From the NCBI GenBank assembly GCA_012522705.1, contig JAAYJY010000168.1, forward strand, positions 1-9,984: 9,984 bases of DNA. The letters are read 5' to 3'. Below, one piece after another: positions 5,848 to 9,984 of the stretch (position 1 is its first letter; each line of letters opens with the position of its first letter). The DNA comes from Syntrophomonadaceae bacterium (lineage in GTDB: Bacteria > Bacillota > Syntrophomonadia > Syntrophomonadales > Syntrophomonadaceae). A model generated the notes under the pieces. It was given only the letters and a program-made list of their open reading frames with translations, had not been told where the DNA came from and did no database searches. Made by a program: the position numbers and the translations under genes.

Positions 5848-8800
5848 TTGAGTAATATTCTGCGGATGGGCCTCGATGTGGGTTCCACCACTGTTAAACT
5901 TGTCATCGTTGATGATGCGGGAACGGTTCTACATGCCGATTATCGCCGCCACTACGCCGATACCAGGCTGCATACCACCGAACTGCTGCAGGACGCCTAC
6001 AAGATAGTCCGTAACAGTCCTTTGACGGTGATGGTGACAGGCTCGGCCGGCATCTCCATCTCTTCCTGGCTGGGCGTACAGCATATCCAGGAGGTCATCG
6101 CCTGCAACAATGCCATCGAGAGATTGATTCCCCTGACCGATGTCGCCATCGAACTCGGCGGCGAAGACGCCAAGATCACTTTCTTCAGAGATGGGCTGGA
6201 CCAGAGGATGAATGGAATCTGCGCCGGGGGCACTGGGGCCTTTATCGACCAGATGGCCACTCTGTTGGGTACCGATACCATCGGGCTCAACAACATGGCC
6301 AGCCGACATTCTACCATATACCCGGTAGCAGCCCGCTGCGGGGTTTTCGCTAAAACCGATATCCAGGTTCTGCTCAACGAAGGCGCGCTCAAAGAAGATA
6401 TCGCCGCCTCCGTCTTCCAGGCAGTTGTCAATCAGACTATCAGCGGCCTGGCCTGCGGGAAATCAATCAGCGGCAACGTTGCTTTCCTGGGCGGACCTCT
6501 CTATTTCTTGTCTGAACTGCGGCAGAGATTTCGGGAAACCTTGAAGTTAAATGCCCAGCAGGCGATATTCCCTGACCATGCTCATTTCTATGTGGCCTTG
6601 GGGGCAGCCCTGGCATCCAGTGCCGGGGATACCGTCTTCCTGCCGACGCTGATCAAACGCCTGCAGGCGGTAGATCTGTCCAACCATGAATTCAACCGTC
6701 TGCAGCCCCTTTTCCGCGACGAGGATGAATTAAACGCCTTCCGTCAGCGTCATAACCGGCATAAAATAAATCGCCTGGACCTGGCCACTTTCGCCGGCGA
6801 CTGCTTCCTGGGCATTGATGCCGGCTCCACCACTACCAAGGCCGCCATAATCGATGCGAACGGGGCCCTCCTGTACTCTTTTTACGGCAATAATACCGGC
6901 AGCCCGCTGAATTCAGCCGTCAATATCCTGCGGGACATTTATGCTTGCCTGCCCGCTTCGGCCCGGATAGCCAACACTGCCGTGACCGGTTACGGCGAGG
7001 GCTTGTTGAAGGCTGCTCTGCGAATTGACGTAGGCGAGGTGGAGACTATCGCCCATTATACGGCGGCTCATTTTTTCGACCCCGAGGTGGATCTTATCCT
7101 GGACATCGGGGGCCAGGACATGAAATGCCTGCAGATCCGGGTTGGAGTCATCGACAACATTATGCTCAACGAGGCTTGTTCATCGGGATGCGGGTCTTTC
7201 CTGGAAGCCTTTGCCCATTCATTGAATATACCCATCCAGGATTTTGCCGAGTTGGCCCTGGATGCCGAAGAACCGGTCGATCTGGGCTCGCGCTGCACCG
7301 TCTTCATGAATTCCATGGTCAAACAGGCCCAGAAGGAAGGCGCCACCGTAGGCGACATCTCAGCCGGCTTGTCTTATTCGGTGATCAAAAATGCCTTGTT
7401 CAAGGTTATCAAGATGAAACATCCCGAGGATTTGGGACAGCGCATAGTTGTTCAGGGCGGTACCTTCGAAAACGATTCGGTCTTGAGAAGCCTGGAACTG
7501 ATTACCGGCAAGGATGTAGTGAGGCCTGACATCGCACCTCTAATGGGAGCCTTTGGCGCAGCCATGATTGCCCGGGACCGCTGCCAGCAGAATGGGACCA
7601 GCAGTTTGCTCTCGGCCGACCAGTTGGAGGAGTTTGCCATCAAGACCCGCCTCAACCGGTGCGGTGGATGTGCCAACAACTGCCTGCTGACCATCAACAG
7701 ATTTCCCGACGGCAACCGCTTTATCTCCGGCAACCGCTGCGAAAAGAGCCTGGGTAAGGAAAACCGCACTGAAGCGCTGCCTAACCTCTTCAACTACAAA
7801 TACCAGCGTTTACTGGACTACCAACCCCTAGCCGAGGAAGATGCCCCCCGGGGGCTCATCGGAATCCCCATGGTCTTGAATATGTATGAGAATTATCCCT
7901 TCTGGTTCACGTTCTTTACCCAGTTGGGCTTCCGGGTGGAGATTTCCCCGCGCTCGTCACGGGCACTTTACGAAAAGGGGACCGAAACCATCCCCTCCGA
8001 TACTGCCTGTTTCCCGGCCAAGCTGGCCCACGGGCATATTGCCGCGCTGATCGAAAACGGGATCAAGACCATTTTCTATCCATCCGTAATCTTCGAGCGT
8101 CAGGAACAGTCAGACGCCAACCACCATTTTAATTGCCCCATGGTGATTTCGTATCCAGATGTTATAAAAAATAACATGGATATCATAAAAACGAACAGCA
8201 TCACCTACCTGAATCCCTTCCTGCCCTATGACAGCAAGAAGCGCCTGGTCGTGCGCCTGCACCAGGAACTGGCCTACATGGGGATCACCCGCCGGGAGAT
8301 CGCCCGGGCGGTCGAACGAGCCTGGCAGGAAGATCAAGGCTGCAAGCAAGATATTAAGCGTAAAGGCGAAGAGGTACTGGCTTACCTGCAACAGTCCGGC
8401 CAGCGCGGGATCGTCCTGGCGGGGCGCCCTTATCACATCGACCCCGAAATCAACCATGGCATAGCAGATATCATCACCTCTCTCGGGGTAGCGGTGCTCA
8501 CCGAGGATTCGGTGGCCCACCTGGGCCAGGTGGAGCGGCCCATCCGGGTCATCGACCAATGGATGTACCATTCCCGTCTCTATGCCGCCGCCGACTTCGT
8601 GACCACCCAGCCCCAGCTGGAGCTGGTGCAGCTTAATTCATTCGGCTGCGGACTGGATGCCATCACCACCGACCAGGTACAGGATATACTCCGCGCCAAG
8701 GGCAAGGTTTATACGGTCCTCAAGATAGATGAAGGCACCAATCTCGGGGCAGCCAAGATCCGGCTGCGCTCCCTGCTGGCCGCAATCAGCGGACGGACTG

Positions 8801-9984
8801 AGACCCCACCGCCCTCTGTCCAAGCCTATGCCCAGAGCCGCCGGATATTTACCACCGCAATGAGGCAAACCCATACCATCCTGGTCCCCCAGATGGCGCC
8901 GATCCAATTCGAACTGCTCGAAGTATTATTGACCAAGGAAGGCTATAATGTCGAATTGTTGCCCACTGTGGACAAAGCCGCCATAGACGAGGGACTCAAA
9001 TATGTCAACAATGACGCTTGCTACCCGGCCATAATCGTCATCGGCCAATTGCTGCAGGCGCTCCAATCCGGCCGTTACGACCTGGACCATACCTCCGTGA
9101 TCATGAGCCAGACCGGCGGGGGATGCCGGGCCACCAACTACATAGCCCTGCTCAGGAAAGCGCTGAAGGACGCCGGCTTCCCAGATATACCGGTATTGTC
9201 AGCCAACCATTATGGGGCCGAGATGAATCCCGGCTTCAAGATAAAAACAGGACTGATCAAAAAGGCTATCGATGCTTGCATATACGGCGATCTGCTGATG
9301 CGGGTGCTGCACCGGGTGAGACCTTATGAAGCCCTCCCCGGTTCCGCCGACATGCTGTACCGGAGGTGGATGGACCGCTGCAAACAGCAGATCCTATCCG
9401 GTGAAAAGGATGGGTTCGAAGCAAATTTGAAAGGAATTGTCGAGGAATTCGATCATCTGGAGATCACCAACCAATCCAAGCCCCGAGTGGGCATAGTCGG
9501 GGAGATCCTGGTGAAATACCATCCAGCCGCCAATAACAACATCATCCGGGTATTGGAGGATGAAGGCGCCGAGGTCATAATCCCTGATCTATTGGATTTC
9601 TTCATCTATTGCGCCTATGACTACATTTACAACTACCAATACCTGTCCGGAAAAAAACGGTTCTACCTGGCCGGGCGACTCTTGATCTATTACTTTGAAA
9701 AGAAACGCCGTTATATGAACCAACTGTTGGAGCAAAGCCAGCGCTTCACCCCGCCCGCCTCCATTTACCACAAGAAGGACCTGGCCGGCAGCGTCATGGC
9801 CCTGGGCCATCACTGCGGGGAAGGTTGGTTCCTGACTGCGGAGATGATCGATCTGATCACCAGCGGGGTGCCTAATATCGTCTGCATGCAGCCTTTTGGC
9901 TGTCTGCCCAACCATGTGACCGGCAAAGGCATGATGAAAGAGTTGAAGCGCCAGTATCCCCAGGCCAATATCACCGCAGTGGAC
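5848..9984 (+). CDS. giant 2-hydroxyacyl-CoA dehydratase activase/dehydratase fusion (acyl-CoA dehydratase activase-related; partial, C-terminus outside window)
   Basis: Seen: 1379 codons, open at the right edge. Module 1 (about 7-258) is a BcrAD/BadFG/HgdC ASKHA ATPase: GLDVGSTTVK (8-17), ELGGEDAK (102-109), Cys125 in GICAGGTGAF, Cys164 in ARCGVF. Module 2 (about 320-575) repeats it: GIDAGSTTTK (322-331), DIGGQDMK (419-426), Cys444, Cys483, VQGGTF (535-540). Both Cys pairs are 39 residues apart, as I recall for the cluster ligands of HgdC. Residues 605-631 hold CX2CX3CX18C. A DUF2229/HgdB-like region follows (about 669-960; Cys721, Cys763, Cys934, KIDEGTNLGAAKIRLRSLL). Then comes a second dehydratase-like region with NNDACYPAI (Cys1058), SQTGGGCRATNY (Cys1093), HHCGEGW (Cys1303) and CMQPFGCLPNH (Cys1326, Cys1332). 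Known: HgdC-type activases drive ATP-dependent low-potential electron transfer to the dehydratase. Substrate and reaction of these fusions are, to my knowledge, unproven. Probably cytoplasmic and oxygen-sensitive. Probably only a short C-terminal stretch is missing. Confidence 0.95.
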   Translation, partial: MSNILRMGLDVGSTTVKLVIVDDAGTVLHADYRRHYADTRLHTTELLQDAYKIVRNSPLTVMVTGSAGISISSWLGVQHIQEVIACNNAIERLIPLTDVAIELGGEDAKITFFRDGLDQRMNGICAGGTGAFIDQMATLLGTDTIGLNNMASRHSTIYPVAARCGVFAKTDIQVLLNEGALKEDIAASVFQAVVNQTISGLACGKSISGNVAFLGGPLYFLSELRQRFRETLKLNAQQAIFPDHAHFYVALGAALASSAGDTVFLPTLIKRLQAVDLSNHEFNRLQPLFRDEDELNAFRQRHNRHKINRLDLATFAGDCFLGIDAGSTTTKAAIIDANGALLYSFYGNNTGSPLNSAVNILRDIYACLPASARIANTAVTGYGEGLLKAALRIDVGEVETIAHYTAAHFFDPEVDLILDIGGQDMKCLQIRVGVIDNIMLNEACSSGCGSFLEAFAHSLNIPIQDFAELALDAEEPVDLGSRCTVFMNSMVKQAQKEGATVGDISAGLSYSVIKNALFKVIKMKHPEDLGQRIVVQGGTFENDSVLRSLELITGKDVVRPDIAPLMGAFGAAMIARDRCQQNGTSSLLSADQLEEFAIKTRLNRCGGCANNCLLTINRFPDGNRFISGNRCEKSLGKENRTEALPNLFNYKYQRLLDYQPLAEEDAPRGLIGIPMVLNMYENYPFWFTFFTQLGFRVEISPRSSRALYEKGTETIPSDTACFPAKLAHGHIAALIENGIKTIFYPSVIFERQEQSDANHHFNCPMVISYPDVIKNNMDIIKTNSITYLNPFLPYDSKKRLVVRLHQELAYMGITRREIARAVERAWQEDQGCKQDIKRKGEEVLAYLQQSGQRGIVLAGRPYHIDPEINHGIADIITSLGVAVLTEDSVAHLGQVERPIRVIDQWMYHSRLYAAADFVTTQPQLELVQLNSFGCGLDAITTDQVQDILRAKGKVYTVLKIDEGTNLGAAKIRLRSLLAAISGRTETPPPSVQAYAQSRRIFTTAMRQTHTILVPQMAPIQFELLEVLLTKEGYNVELLPTVDKAAIDEGLKYVNNDACYPAIIVIGQLLQALQSGRYDLDHTSVIMSQTGGGCRATNYIALLRKALKDAGFPDIPVLSANHYGAEMNPGFKIKTGLIKKAIDACIYGDLLMRVLHRVRPYEALPGSADMLYRRWMDRCKQQILSGEKDGFEANLKGIVEEFDHLEITNQSKPRVGIVGEILVKYHPAANNNIIRVLEDEGAEVIIPDLLDFFIYCAYDYIYNYQYLSGKKRFYLAGRLLIYYFEKKRRYMNQLLEQSQRFTPPASIYHKKDLAGSVMALGHHCGEGWFLTAEMIDLITSGVPNIVCMQPFGCLPNHVTGKGMMKELKRQYPQANITAVD

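Noticed and set aside
5929..6431. Minus-strand frames of 126 and 144 codons
   Set aside because: They lie opposite activase module 1, whose motifs and cysteines are intact; antisense shadows. The same holds for the minus-strand frames at 7068-7793, 8110-8907 and 9589-9915.
1..9984. CRISPR arrays, tRNA or rRNA genes, riboswitches, transposase genes
   Set aside because: No regularly spaced repeats, cloverleaf-like or rRNA-like stretches, or transposase-like proteins were recognised; the four gaps between genes are all under 300 bp.

Overview
The window looks like chromosomal DNA of an anaerobic bacterium, most likely a Bacillota/Clostridia-type lineage. The grounds are strong purine-rich ribosome-binding sites (AAGGAGG, GGGGAGGAG), frequent GTG and TTG starts, a slightly GC-rich composition, a DUF4855-type protein (a family I know mainly from Bacillota), and a very large 2-hydroxyacyl-CoA dehydratase/activase-type iron-sulfur protein, a family of strict anaerobes. 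This placement is inference; there is no rRNA or other marker gene here.

Layout. Positions 1-1479 (minus) hold the first 493 codons of a protein with a beta-propeller-like middle and a DUF4855-like C-terminal part that runs off the left edge. Positions 1480-1744 have no gene but contain a long imperfect palindrome (1580-1717). Its inner 80 nt fold, in the minus-strand transcript, into a 37-position stem with no bulges. Next on the minus strand is a 100-residue, highly charged helical protein of LEA/YtxH-like composition that lacks arginine (1745-2047). A compact minus-strand operon follows, in transcription order ABC ATPase (4178-4918), ABC-2 permease (3172-4188) and HlyD-type membrane fusion protein (2156-3175). 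The three genes overlap end to end and have their own promoter at 4971-4999. Upstream of it, on the same strand, is a TetR-family regulator (5080-5679).

From 5848 to the right edge a single plus-strand reading frame of 1379 codons, still open at the window end, encodes a giant fusion protein. It has two tandem ASKHA-type activase (HgdC/BadFG) modules, a four-cysteine linker, a DUF2229/HgdB-like region and a further dehydratase-like region. It is divergent from the TetR gene, and the two share a 168-bp intergenic region. A 6-6-6 inverted repeat there (5775-5792) overlaps the proposed -10 boxes of both divergent promoters.

How the genes may work together (inference): TetR plus ATPase, permease and HlyD protein resembles the enterobacterial CecR/YbhGFSR efflux arrangement, in reduced form with one ATPase and one permease. 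The TetR protein may also control the divergent activase/dehydratase gene through the shared operator. The least explained items are the palindrome, whose wobble pairs are strongly strand-biased, and the small arginine-free protein next to it.
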